From NCBI GenBank assembly GCA_002378745.1, contig DFRR01000013.1, positions 1 through 36,861 on the forward strand: DNA of 36,861 nt, in the 5' to 3' direction. Both the position numbers and the translations under genes were made by a program. Shown in pieces: positions 29,336-36,568 of this stretch. Below the pieces are notes generated by a model. It worked only from the letters and a program-made list of their open reading frames with translations. It did not search any database and was not told the origin of the DNA. The stretch is from Patescibacteria group bacterium UBA3458 (GTDB lineage: Bacteria > Patescibacteriota > Minisyncoccia > Phycocordibacterales > UBA2100). How positions within the stretch are numbered: position 1 is the stretch's first letter; each line of letters opens with the position of its first letter.

Positions 29336-29375
29336 ACACCTACTGAGATATCTGCGTAGATATCTCAGTAGGTGT
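29336..29375. repeat. Perfect 18-bp inverted repeat
   Basis: ACACCTACTGAGATATCT (29336-29353), loop GCGT, and AGATATCTCAGTAGGTGT (29358-29375) match without a mismatch. Neither strand has a T-run directly after it, so it is not an ordinary terminator. AGTTGATAG occurs twice just before it (29301-29330). Confidence 0.85.
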
Positions 29376-29412
29376 GTCTTGACGGGTTAGAAAAAGGGAA
29401 GAGAGCCGGCGT

Positions 29413-29440
29413 TTGAAATAGATGCGCCACATGCTATATT
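29413..29440 (+). promoter_or_regulatory. Promoter of candidate RNA at 29447
   Basis: -35 TTGAAA, 16-nt spacer, extended -10 TGCTATATT (hexamer 29435-29440). No start codon with a ribosome site follows. Confidence 0.65.
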
Positions 29441-29446
29441 CACTTC

Positions 29447-29556
29447 GCTGGATATGCGGGTGGGTGTAACCCCTCGGAGCCCGCGTCTCTGGCACCCCCG
29501 GGATTGAGAATTGCTGCAAGCCACACAGCATGACTCTCCCGGGGGTATTTCATATA
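29447..29556 (+). ncRNA. Candidate structured RNA 1
   Basis: About 110 nt begin at the predicted start after TATATT. The first helix is GCGGG/CCCGC with inner GGGTGTAACCC. A long second hairpin pairs ACCCCCGGGA with TCCCGGGGGT around GAG..TGCTG/CAGCA..CTC and is followed by ATTTCATATAT. No ORF fits. I compared by eye with 4.5S, 6S and tmRNA landmarks and saw none. Confidence 0.5.
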
Positions 29557-29599
29557 TAAAAAGAGAATCCCTGTAATCCTCCTTGATGATAGGGGATGT

Positions 29600-29858
29600 T
29601 ATAAAAATCGCGCAGAGGAGAGGACTTAGCACACGTTAAGGGATTATTCCCAAAGCCCAACTCCTGCTGCGCGATAACCAAACACTCGCTGCTCCATACT
29701 AGGAGAGCGCGGACACTGGTCAGGAATTCCGCCCGACCACAGTACCCTAAGAGGTGGGGGTATAGCAAGAGTAACTATATATATGTCGCACAATACCCCT
29801 TCTGAGAATTTGGTGAGGTAGAAACCGAGTATCAAGTGTACTTGGTTCTTTTTAAATT
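29600..29858 (+). ncRNA. Candidate structured RNA 2
   Basis: TTATAA stands just before a domain closed by ATCGCGCAG/CTGCGCGAT (about 29607-29685), with inner GGAG/CTCC, CTTA/TAAG and GGG-ATTATT-CCC helices, resembling a multi-helix junction. Two further hairpins follow (ACTGGTC/GACC..AGT and TACCC/GGGTA). The stretch ends near CAAG-TGTA-CTTG plus GGTTCTTTTT, a possible terminator. No protein-coding frame is credible. Limits are approximate and the domains could be separate transcripts. Confidence 0.4.
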
Positions 29859-29894
29859 AGACCTTGTATAAGGTTTACAAGAGTGATTCGTATT

Positions 29895-30041
29895 TTACTT
29901 CGAGCACCTTTCTTTCTTTCGGTTGAAAGAAATTTTGATGGTTAACTCCTTTTCAGGCACCCTCATTTCTCTTGAAAGGGAAATGACACCCTTTTCAGGG
30001 ACGGTATCCATCTAGCGGAGCCAGAAAGGTACTCGAAGTAA
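29895..30041. ncRNA. Candidate structured RNA 3 closed by a 19-bp stem
   Basis: TTACTTCGAGCACCTTTCT (29895-29913) pairs with AGAAAGGTACTCGAAGTAA (30023-30041) with a single C:A mismatch. The 109 nt inside hold CTTTC-GGTT-GAAAG, TCATTTC/GAAATGA, and a CCTTTTCAGG sequence present twice. The overall shape is a long closing helix with a multibranched interior. Strand cannot be decided from structure alone. The family is not recognised. Confidence 0.5.
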
Positions 30042-30103
30042 GTACTAATCACTTAACATTATAGCAAGGACGAGCTCCTTAAGTTATATATTTTTTAGTA
30101 TGC

Positions 30104-30131
30104 AAAAACCACCCGGAGTAGGGTGGTTTTT
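30104..30131. terminator. Bidirectional terminator before the 182-aa unknown gene
   Basis: AAAAACCACCC-GGAGTA-GGGTGGTTTTT, an 11-bp perfect stem with A/T runs on both sides. Confidence 0.85.
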
Positions 30132-30194
30132 CAATAGCAGAGGGTGGGGGAAAGGCAACTGCTTTCGTCTCTGAAAGCTCGGTGGAAAATTTGA

Positions 30195-30200
30195 TATAAT
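30195..30200 (+). promoter_or_regulatory. -10 box of the 182-aa unknown gene
   Basis: TATAAT in TTGATATAATAGTATTG, 18 nt before ATG 30219, gives a short leader containing AGGA. Confidence 0.5.
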
Positions 30201-30218
30201 AGTATTGCGCAGGAATAT

Positions 30219-30767
30219 ATGGAAAGTGGTTCAATACTACAAATTTTTATCGCTGGTTCGGTATCGGGTTTAATCGGCGCTTCAGTCACGGCAATTACAA
30301 GTTATTTAAGTATCTCAAAGCAACTGCATTTTGAGAGAGAGAAGTTTGAAAGAGACCTCATCTTTCGAACTAAGAGGGATAGCTATCAGGAGTTCTTACA
30401 CTTCGTTAACCGCTTTATAGTAAAAAGAACTTTTCGAGAGGAAACCAAACAAAGTGCCAGAACATCGGCTGAGATAGAGGAGATATCAAACGTGGTAGGA
30501 AAACTGGCTTTATACGCTGACCAAGAACTGCTTGCAAAGGCACATACAGTGATAAGTTGTTTTGATTCCGATATACCGACTCCACAAGAAGAATTGAATA
30601 AGGAGTGCAACCATATTCGTAACTTGCGTGACGAATTGATAAATCAGATGCGGGAGGAACTAATACTTTTCAAACCGCTCGAATACTACCAGCATGGTGA
30701 GGAAATGCCTCTAGAGGAGCCTGTTGCTTTTCCTAGACCTTACCAGTTCCCGTGGAATAAGAGTTAA
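30219..30767 (+). CDS. Unknown protein with one membrane helix (182 aa)
   Basis: An N-terminal membrane helix (about 6-28, LQIFIAGSVSGLIGASVTAITSYL) is followed by a long, mostly helical and charged domain (SKQLHFEREKFERDLIFRTKRDSYQEF). The C-terminus is proline-rich (EPVAFPRPYQFPWNKS). The arrangement of a short membrane anchor and a helical cytoplasmic domain is common in uncharacterised, sporadically distributed proteins. The surrounding DNA is AT-rich and non-coding, unlike the housekeeping blocks. No family recognised; an accessory gene is likely. Confidence 0.65.
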   Translation: MESGSILQIFIAGSVSGLIGASVTAITSYLSISKQLHFEREKFERDLIFRTKRDSYQEFLHFVNRFIVKRTFREETKQSARTSAEIEEISNVVGKLALYADQELLAKAHTVISCFDSDIPTPQEELNKECNHIRNLRDELINQMREELILFKPLEYYQHGEEMPLEEPVAFPRPYQFPWNKS

Positions 30768-31157
30768 GAAAAGTTTACTCCACACGTGTCTGGTGGAACT
30801 ATGTCCTCATGCTTCTCTAGGGTAGGGGTATGTCCTGAAAGTCCTATAATCGGACACTCTTTTCATTTTCTCAACGCAGCTAAGCCACAAGAAGTGTCAG
30901 TCGCACATGAGAATGACAGAACATATTAAATGCAAATCTTTTTCTCTCACCCAATTCTCACAAGAGAGGAGGGAGTAGAGCCATACTTGCATTCTCTAGT
31001 GGTAAGTATACTATATAGGTATGTGTCGCACAATATATCTTTTCCGACGTTTAATATCATTACATCCCCATAGATAAAGCCTTCGCGCACTAGACTTCTT
31101 TTGCGACTCAAGTTCCCGGCTTTTATATGGCTTGAAATGGTTTACGTTAACGAAGCA
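30768..31157. other. Intergenic stretch without a supported gene
   Basis: It holds a TATAAT in GTCCTATAATCGGAC (30845-30850) and a hairpin AGTTTACTCCAC/GTGGAACT just after the 182-aa gene. The motif GTCGCACAATA (31025-31035) also occurs at 29786-29796. No coding frame with a ribosome site or family resemblance was found. Confidence 0.4.
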
Positions 31158-31411
31158 AAAGATATGTCATTGGAAAACATATCTGCTTCAAGTTCTGAGT
31201 CTCATTCAGATGTCTGTTCTACATGTGGTTCACACAACGACCCTGCTCTACTCTACCCTCTGATGAAAACGCTTCTGATATTGTGCGACGTTTGGGTTGT
31301 GTGGACGATGATATGCCTGGGAAGAAGCTGCGAGTGGCATTAGGGGTAGCAATCGAGAAATTTTCTGTTCAGAAAGCACCCAAAGAAATATATTTTGCTC
31401 CTCTCCGGTGA
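31158..31411 (+). pseudogene. Possible frameshifted remnant
   Basis: One frame reads AKDMSLENISASSSESHSDV and CSTCGSHNDPALL. A shifted frame continues SDENASDIVRRLGCVDDDMPGKKLRV and ALGVAIEKFSV to a TGA at 31409-31411. Each half looks protein-like, but neither frame is open through both, so a decayed gene is possible. The tail overlaps the end of the convergent gene at 31369. Weak evidence; chance ORFs remain possible. Confidence 0.25.
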
Positions 31412-32019
31412 AATTCGTTTTTTAGCTTACGCATCGAGGTAAAGTCACTAGGAGTAGCCTCTTCTGGTTTTTTAAAAACTTGCGGGTGCATTAGTGCATA
31501 ACCTTCAAGAAATAACTTGAGTAGACTCGTTGGAGATATGAAAATTATTTTGCAATTTCTTTTCGATTCAAGACCCTTCCGGAGCATCGGTAATTCTTCG
31601 CTTAGATTCTCATCTCCGTTTACAATAGAGAAAGTCATATTGTTTTGAGATTCTGGCAATACGAAAGCGTGCATCATCGAACTCCTTAATTCGTACATGT
31701 ATTTTGGTGTAGCATCGGAAAGATAAGGATGCTCCACGAACGTTTTGTTTCTGTTAGTAAAGCAATAATCAGCCAGCCACTTTTCCATTGCATCGCGCGG
31801 CTTTAGGTTGAATCCGAAGTAGCAGTTATAAGCATTTACAATCACTTCCAAAAGTGAGAACGCAAGCAATATACGTATACGGGTCACCTTTTTATCTTCT
31901 CCCTCTTGTACCTCGTTGAGTGCAAGAAGTGCAGTTGTAAATTCGTCAACAATTGACGCTAAGTCCGCATCAACTTCATCAGCAGCCTCTTTATACTTAA
32001 GTGGGTCTACCGTAGACAT
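31369..32019 (-). CDS. Unknown protein, possible HEPN-like fold (216 aa)
   Basis: The mostly helical 216-aa protein contains RIRILLAFSLLEVIVNAYNCYF, DAMEKWLADYCF and YELRSSMMHAFVLPES. The RSSMMH sequence fits the R-x4-H signature of HEPN domains, and its place after two long helices fits the fold. HEPN proteins are often RNases in toxin or defence systems, but no partner antitoxin or defence gene is adjacent. TAAAAT (32026-32031) lies 6 nt before the ATG. The HEPN assignment is tentative; the coding call itself is firmer. Confidence 0.6.
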   Translation of the reverse strand: MSTVDPLKYKEAADEVDADLASIVDEFTTALLALNEVQEGEDKKVTRIRILLAFSLLEVIVNAYNCYFGFNLKPRDAMEKWLADYCFTNRNKTFVEHPYLSDATPKYMYELRSSMMHAFVLPESQNNMTFSIVNGDENLSEELPMLRKGLESKRNCKIIFISPTSLLKLFLEGYALMHPQVFKKPEEATPSDFTSMRKLKNEFHRRGAKYISLGAF

Positions 32020-32043
32020 AACGGCATTTTACCCTAAAACTCC

Positions 32044-32150
32044 TTGCCCCACTTCCCTTACGTGCTAGTATAAAGCCGGCCTCTTCCTCTTGAGAGGTTC
32101 ACCCCACAAAGCCTTGACCCCGAACGTTCACGCGTTCGGGGTCCTTTTTT
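32044..32150 (+). ncRNA. Candidate small RNA unit 1 (promoter to terminator)
   Basis: -35 TTGCCC (32044-32049), 16-nt spacer, extended -10 TGCTAGTAT (hexamer 32066-32071). The predicted RNA of about 75 nt has CCTCT..AGAGG and ends in GACCCCGAACG-TTCA-CGCGTTCGGGGTC then CTTTTTT. No ORF with a start codon fits inside. Confidence 0.5.
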
Positions 32151-32151
32151 A

Positions 32152-32157
32152 TTGACA
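32152..32157 (+). promoter_or_regulatory. -35 box upstream of small membrane protein 6
   Basis: A perfect TTGACA directly follows the terminator T-run of RNA unit 1. The -10 at 17-18 nt (GCATTG or CATTGT) is poor. Confidence 0.4.
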
Positions 32158-32214
32158 CTATAAGCCTATTTATGGCATTGTTTTTGCTGGCACAACCTTT
32201 GGGAGATGAGAAAA

Positions 32215-32367
32215 ATGCCTACTGAAGCGATTCAATTCGTTGTTCTGCACTTCCTCGCGACAGCTCTTTTTATGTTGGGCATGACGGTGCTCATCATAAC
32301 CCAAATCGACAACAAGTGCTCGCCTGAGCCGCTGCTGCCCAATATCACTACTTCGTCCATGGGCTGA
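32215..32367 (+). CDS. Small membrane protein 6 (50 aa)
   Basis: The 50-aa protein begins MPTEAIQFVVLHFLATALFM, and residues about 7-29 form one membrane helix (FVVLHFLATALFMLGMTVLII). The tail is polar (TQIDNKCSPEPLLPNITTSS). GGGAG lies about 10 nt before the ATG and a terminator lies 24 nt after the stop. It resembles the five cassettes at 27795-29224 in size and layout but sits on the opposite strand. Family unknown. Confidence 0.65.
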   Translation: MPTEAIQFVVLHFLATALFMLGMTVLIITQIDNKCSPEPLLPNITTSSMG

Positions 32368-32391
32368 GTCGACAGGGCGAGGACGAAAAAA

Positions 32392-32424
32392 GACCCGAGT
32401 CGTAAGACTCGGGCCTTTTCTTTT
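32392..32424 (+). terminator. Terminator of small membrane protein 6
   Basis: GACCCGAGTC-GTAA-GACTCGGG followed by CCTTTTCTTTTTG. Confidence 0.88.
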
Positions 32425-32446
32425 TGTTTTTGCAACGTCAGCTCGG

Positions 32447-32579
32447 TTGCTGTAGCACCTCTGTTTGCTACTATTGGGAGGCAGTCCGAGTTTATTCGCA
32501 GTAGGCTCGGTACTGTGAGTTGTTTTCCGACGACTGAAGACCCCAGAGCGGCGTTCGATTTGCTCTGGGGTCACTTTTA
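32447..32579 (+). ncRNA. Candidate small RNA unit 2 (promoter to terminator)
   Basis: -35 TTGCTG (32447-32452), 16-nt spacer, extended -10 TGCTACTAT (hexamer 32469-32474). The predicted RNA of about 95 nt ends in GACCCCAGAGC/GCTCTGGGGTC then ACTTTTATAT. No credible ORF. Confidence 0.5.
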
Positions 32580-32606
32580 TATATTTTAAAATATTTTTTG
32601 ATTGTC

Positions 32607-32746
32607 TTGTCCTGTTCCTCTCTTTTGTTAATATAACGATGTGCAGTGTGGTGCTGGGGAGTTCCTGCGCTGCATAGTGTGGTGTTCTCCTTGATGCCAA
32701 CAAGAAGACCCTGGGGCTGCGTATTTGCCCCAGGGTCGCTTTTTTA
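32607..32746 (+). ncRNA. Candidate small RNA unit 3 (promoter to terminator)
   Basis: -35 TTGTCC (32607-32612), 16-nt spacer, -10 TAATAT (32629-32634). The predicted RNA of about 105 nt contains AGTGTGGTG twice and ATGTGCAG/CTGCAT complementarity. It ends in GACCCTGGGGC/GCCCCAGGGTC then GCTTTTTTAT. It could encode only an 11-residue peptide (MCSVVLGSSCA-like). Confidence 0.5.
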
Positions 32747-32782
32747 TACTAAAGACCAGTAATGTGTGACACCGCACGCTTC

Positions 32783-34045
32783 TTATAGGAAGTCGAGCGG
32801 GTTGAGATAACCGCTGTATGCAGAAATTGGAACATAGACGGTTGGTCCACTATTACATTTATACTGTTTGAACGATACCGCGTCAGACGCATACACAGTG
32901 AAGTGAAGGTGCGGACCGGTTGCGTATCCCGTGTTGCCCGAGAAGCCAATAAGCTCCTTGGTGCTCACACGCTGCCCCTTAACCACTTCTATTTCCGAAA
33001 GGTGTGCGTAGAGTGTGGTAAGGCCATTCCCATGCTTAATGAGGATCCACTTACCATACTGACAGTTTGGAGCGACACCGTGGTTTACTTCAACAACTTC
33101 CCCCATAAGCGCTGCATACACTGGGGTTCCTGGTGATGCTCGGAAGTCGATACCATTATGCCCACGCCCATTATAGGCGCCGGAGCGTGCAAATTCAGTA
33201 TTACCGAAATATTGTGTAATGGTGACGTTTGCAAGTGGCCAACTCAAGACACCCTTCCCTGCCGGCGGAATACTTGAGGGATCAAGAATATATTGCAGTT
33301 CTTCCTCATACGCACGCAACTGTGCCTCGAACTCCTCTTTCTCTTGTCGCTTTTCTTCCAGCAAGTCCTGATATGCTGATTCCCTGTTTTGCGTTTCCCG
33401 TAGAAGATTATTTTTCGCTTGCCGGTTCAAATTAAGCGCGTGTTGTTGTGTTGAGAGTTCTGTCTTATGTGCGACAAGATCTTGTTGCTCTGCTTCCTCT
33501 TGCAGCTTTACTACCTCAAGCGCTGCTTTCTGCGTTGCTAATTCTGTAACTTCGCCACGCACCACAAGCTGGAAACGTTGAATTGCTTCGATATCACTCC
33601 AAAGGTTTGAGACATCGTCTGATCCGAGAATGATCTCGACAAATGACATTGATTCCGATTCATGTATACGACGGAGTGTTTCTGCAAGTGCTTGTTGATT
33701 GTTTTTAATTAATGTTTCTTTTGCAGCAATATCTGCTGAAAGTTCTTGAATTTCAGCACTCGTTGCATTGATCTGTTTTTGTGCGAGGGTGATACTCGCA
33801 TTTACTTTCTGGCGCGATACATCCAATTCACGGACCGCGCTTTCCAGTGTTTGCTTCTCACGCCCGATTGAGACAAGTTGTTGTTCATACTGTTTAATCT
33901 CTGCTTCAATTGCTGCAATCTCGCTTTGTTGTTCGTTAATCTTGCCGCGGATCTCGTCTTCCGTCTGTGCGTATAGAAACAACGGTATACACGCCAAAGC
34001 GACGAAAAGAACTGAGAGAATACTATTTTGTGCAACGGTAGACAT
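32783..34045 (-). CDS. M23 murein hydrolase with coiled coil (EnvC/NlpD-like)
   Basis: The 420-aa exported protein has a signal/anchor helix (about 8-26), a long coiled coil (about 30-265, Q/E/A-rich heptads) and a C-terminal lysostaphin-type peptidase domain. Zinc ligands are in GHNGIDFRASPGTP (H and D, about 295) and HLHFTVY (about 380). The coiled-coil/M23 layout is that of EnvC-type septal hydrolases or their activators; with both zinc motifs intact it could be active. Its ATG is 2 nt after the gltX stop (TAA-CC-ATG), so it belongs to the ftsW-murG operon. Confidence 0.9.
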   Translation of the reverse strand: MSTVAQNSILSVLFVALACIPLFLYAQTEDEIRGKINEQQSEIAAIEAEIKQYEQQLVSIGREKQTLESAVRELDVSRQKVNASITLAQKQINATSAEIQELSADIAAKETLIKNNQQALAETLRRIHESESMSFVEIILGSDDVSNLWSDIEAIQRFQLVVRGEVTELATQKAALEVVKLQEEAEQQDLVAHKTELSTQQHALNLNRQAKNNLLRETQNRESAYQDLLEEKRQEKEEFEAQLRAYEEELQYILDPSSIPPAGKGVLSWPLANVTITQYFGNTEFARSGAYNGRGHNGIDFRASPGTPVYAALMGEVVEVNHGVAPNCQYGKWILIKHGNGLTTLYAHLSEIEVVKGQRVSTKELIGFSGNTGYATGPHLHFTVYASDAVSFKQYKCNSGPTVYVPISAYSGYLNPLDFL

Positions 34046-34047
34046 GG

Positions 34048-35382
34048 TTATTTCAATAGTGTCACTGCATTGTGTAGACGATTAATCGTTTCCTCCTTAC
34101 CGAGCAGTGCTGCTACGGTAAACGGGTCGGGTGACTTCTTTTGCCCAGTTAGTGCAAAGCGGATTGGCCACAATACTTCCCCGCGCCCCTGTTCTTCGGC
34201 ATATGCCCAGATACGCTCCTTCAGTGTCTCAGCGCTCCATTTTGAGCTTTCTGAAAGCAATGCAACAGCGTGGTCTAGGTGTCCTCGAACTTTCTCGAAT
34301 CGTGTGTCCTTCCAGACAAGTTCGGTAGCATCGAGAGTCTCAAGCTGGTGTAACCAGTCGAGTTCTCCAGTTTCAATCATGACGAGCACATCTGAAAACT
34401 TCTCAATACGTTCACGCAACACGGTATCAACCAGTAGTTCAAATTTCGGATGGTCAAGGAGCCACGCGCCAAAGGAGTGTTGCTGCAGGAATTGTCGTAG
34501 GTGTGCGAGATATTCATCACGTGGCAATTGTAGCAGGTGGTGTTTGTTGATTGAGTCGAGTTTTTCGTACGAAAACATTGCTGGCGAATTATTCACGCGC
34601 TCCAAACTAAATGCATTTACCAGCTCTTCTTTTGTGAAGAATTCTTTATCATCCGACGGATGCCAGCCAAGCAGTGCAAGGTAGTTTATGATGCCGGCAG
34701 GAATGTAACCGAGTTCTTTAAACTCTTGATACGTCACCGCACCGTGGCGTTTTCCGAGCTTCTTTTTGTCAGGACCAATAATGAGTGGTAAGTGTGCATA
34801 TATCGGCACGGTGCCGCCGAGCGCTTCAATAAGAAGCATCTGCCGCGGTGTTGAGGTGATGTGATCCTCTCCGCGAATGACGTGCGTGATACCCATTTCG
34901 ATGTCGTCAACAACGACACTTAAGTGGTATAACGGGTTTGTTTCAGAACGTGCAATGACAAAGTCGCCAAAGTCAGTTGTGTCGATGCTGATTTCTCCTC
35001 GTATAACATCAGTAAAGGTAATTTTCTTGTTTGGATTTCGGAAACGGATGATGTGTTTCCCCGGCTCCCCTTCCGACTCTTCTGCAACATAAGCGACATC
35101 TTTTTCAATGAGTTGCCGTAGTGCAGCAACATAGCGATCGGTGCGCTCTGACTGTCGAAACGGACCATGGTCATACTCAAGTCCGAGTGCAGTGAGTGTT
35201 TCCAGCGCGATAACCTCGAATTCCTTACTGCTGCGTTGCGTGTCAGTATCTTCAAAACGCATCACAATCTCTCCTCCCTGCTGACGCGTAAAAAGGTAGT
35301 TGAACAACAACGTACGAATATTTCCGATGTGTAAATTTCCTGTTGGTGACGGCGGAAAGCGTGTGATTATTGTATTCGCCAT
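34048..35382 (-). CDS. gltX: Glutamyl-tRNA synthetase
   Basis: The 444-aa class I synthetase starts MANTIITRFPPSPTGNLHIGN, with HIGN in the HIGH position. It has RFEDTDTQRSSKE, GEDHITSTPRQ and the KMSKS-equivalent KLGKRHGAV, whose serine is replaced by glycine. The C-terminal helical anticodon-binding domain follows. I start at ATG 35382, since longer in-frame starts only add sequence overlapping murG. Whether it also charges tRNA-Gln (non-discriminating, with GatCAB) cannot be told. It lies 4 nt after murG. Confidence 0.96.
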   Translation of the reverse strand: MANTIITRFPPSPTGNLHIGNIRTLLFNYLFTRQQGGEIVMRFEDTDTQRSSKEFEVIALETLTALGLEYDHGPFRQSERTDRYVAALRQLIEKDVAYVAEESEGEPGKHIIRFRNPNKKITFTDVIRGEISIDTTDFGDFVIARSETNPLYHLSVVVDDIEMGITHVIRGEDHITSTPRQMLLIEALGGTVPIYAHLPLIIGPDKKKLGKRHGAVTYQEFKELGYIPAGIINYLALLGWHPSDDKEFFTKEELVNAFSLERVNNSPAMFSYEKLDSINKHHLLQLPRDEYLAHLRQFLQQHSFGAWLLDHPKFELLVDTVLRERIEKFSDVLVMIETGELDWLHQLETLDATELVWKDTRFEKVRGHLDHAVALLSESSKWSAETLKERIWAYAEEQGRGEVLWPIRFALTGQKKSPDPFTVAALLGKEETINRLHNAVTLLK

Positions 35383-35386
35383 ATTC

Positions 35387-36526
35387 TTATTCTTCGTGTT
35401 TGAGTGCGGTATTAATAAGCATACGCGCAATCTTTCGTGCGGCATCAGGTTGCGCGAAGCGCTTTGCCGATTCTTCCATACCTGCGCGAACTTCTTCGTT
35501 CTCAAGGATACGATCAATCTCAGCGACCAAAATGTTTTTAGTGAGATTCTTCTGCATGATAACCACGGCTGCGCCCTCGCGTGCATAGGCAAAGGCGTTC
35601 ATGGTTTGGTCGTGTGAAATTGATTCCGGCAGTGGAATCACAATAGCCGGTAGTCCCCATGCGGCAGTTTCGAAGATACTCCCTGCCCCGGCGCGTGTGA
35701 CAATGAGCGACGCTGCTCCGGCCGCCATGCGCATTGCAAGGGTATTGAGGAATCCAAAACTGCGGTATCGGTCTTTGTGCGGATGGTCACTCAAGATGAC
35801 ATTTGCGAGCCCACGCACTTCTTCGATGTTGTCTGCACCAACCTGGTGAATAACTTGATACTTTTCAAGGAGTTGTGGCAATGCATCGAGTACTGCTGAG
35901 TTTATCGCCTGTGCTCCTTGTGAGCCACCAAGAATGAGAATGGTCGGCACATCTTCTTTGAGATTGAGATATGTAAATGCACCTTCGCGTGCCGGACGGA
36001 ACAGTACGCGACGGACAGGATTGCCAACAAGTGCAAACTTCGACTCAGCGACCCCCTTAAAATATTCTACGACTCCTGGGAATGAAATTGCGATTGCTTT
36101 TGCCCACTTTGCGGTTACGACGTTTGCGCGGCCCGGGTGCGCGTCTGATTCATGGATGATAACCGGAATACGAAGAAGGCGCGCAGCAAATGTTGTTGGC
36201 ACACTCGCGTAGCCCCCCTTACTGAAGATGACGTCAGGATACAAAAAGAAGAGCTGAATCGTCGCCTGAATGGTTCCGATGATTACCTTAACGAGGTCGA
36301 ACGCATTGCGTATCGAGAAATACCGTCGTACTTTGCCCGCGCTGCTTTTCTTCCAGACAATATTTTGTTCACTGAGCGCTTCGTAGTCGAGAACGCTCGG
36401 TCCGATGTAATAGAGCTCAGGCGCGAGAAGCTTTTCTTCCTGCACAATTTCGTGGATTTCCTCGGCAACCGCAATTATTGGATAGAAGTGCCCGCCTGTT
36501 CCCCCACCGGTAAAAACAATTTTCAT
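35387..36526 (-). CDS. murG: Undecaprenyl-PP-MurNAc-pentapeptide GlcNAc transferase
   Basis: The 379-aa GT-B glycosyltransferase makes lipid II at the inner membrane face. The N-terminal GGGTGGHFYPIIA (7-19) is the donor/acceptor loop. FSKGGYASVPTTFAARLLRIPVIIHESDAHPGRAN, LILGGSQGAQAIN and VTRAGAGSIFETAAWGLPAIVIPLPESISHDQ are all MurG signatures. Length is usual. TATACT (36535-36540) lies 8 nt before the ATG, giving a possible separate leaderless transcript within the ftsW-murG-gltX-M23 series. Confidence 0.97.
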   Translation of the reverse strand: MKIVFTGGGTGGHFYPIIAVAEEIHEIVQEEKLLAPELYYIGPSVLDYEALSEQNIVWKKSSAGKVRRYFSIRNAFDLVKVIIGTIQATIQLFFLYPDVIFSKGGYASVPTTFAARLLRIPVIIHESDAHPGRANVVTAKWAKAIAISFPGVVEYFKGVAESKFALVGNPVRRVLFRPAREGAFTYLNLKEDVPTILILGGSQGAQAINSAVLDALPQLLEKYQVIHQVGADNIEEVRGLANVILSDHPHKDRYRSFGFLNTLAMRMAAGAASLIVTRAGAGSIFETAAWGLPAIVIPLPESISHDQTMNAFAYAREGAAVVIMQKNLTKNILVAEIDRILENEEVRAGMEESAKRFAQPDAARKIARMLINTALKHEE

Positions 36527-36568
36527 GCCCCTTTAGTATACCGCAGAAAATGAGGCAGTAAAAAGCCG

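Noticed and set aside
29400..30050. tmRNA, RNase P RNA, SRP RNA or 6S RNA
   Set aside because: I looked for the tRNA-like ends and tag frame of tmRNA, the RNase P conserved regions and the SRP GGAAGGAAGCAG loop and found none. A covariance search would be decisive.
32170..32703. A 177-aa open frame on the minus strand
   Set aside because: It crosses a small plus-strand gene and two strong terminators, and its sequence is basic low-complexity without a start signal.
27700..32750. CRISPR array or prophage
   Set aside because: The repeats are terminator stems of different sequence with no regular spacers, and no capsid, terminase, portal or integrase gene is seen.
34048..35592. Longer 514-aa start for gltX
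   Set aside because: The extra 70 residues overlap murG and precede the canonical synthetase N-terminus (TRFPPSPTG).
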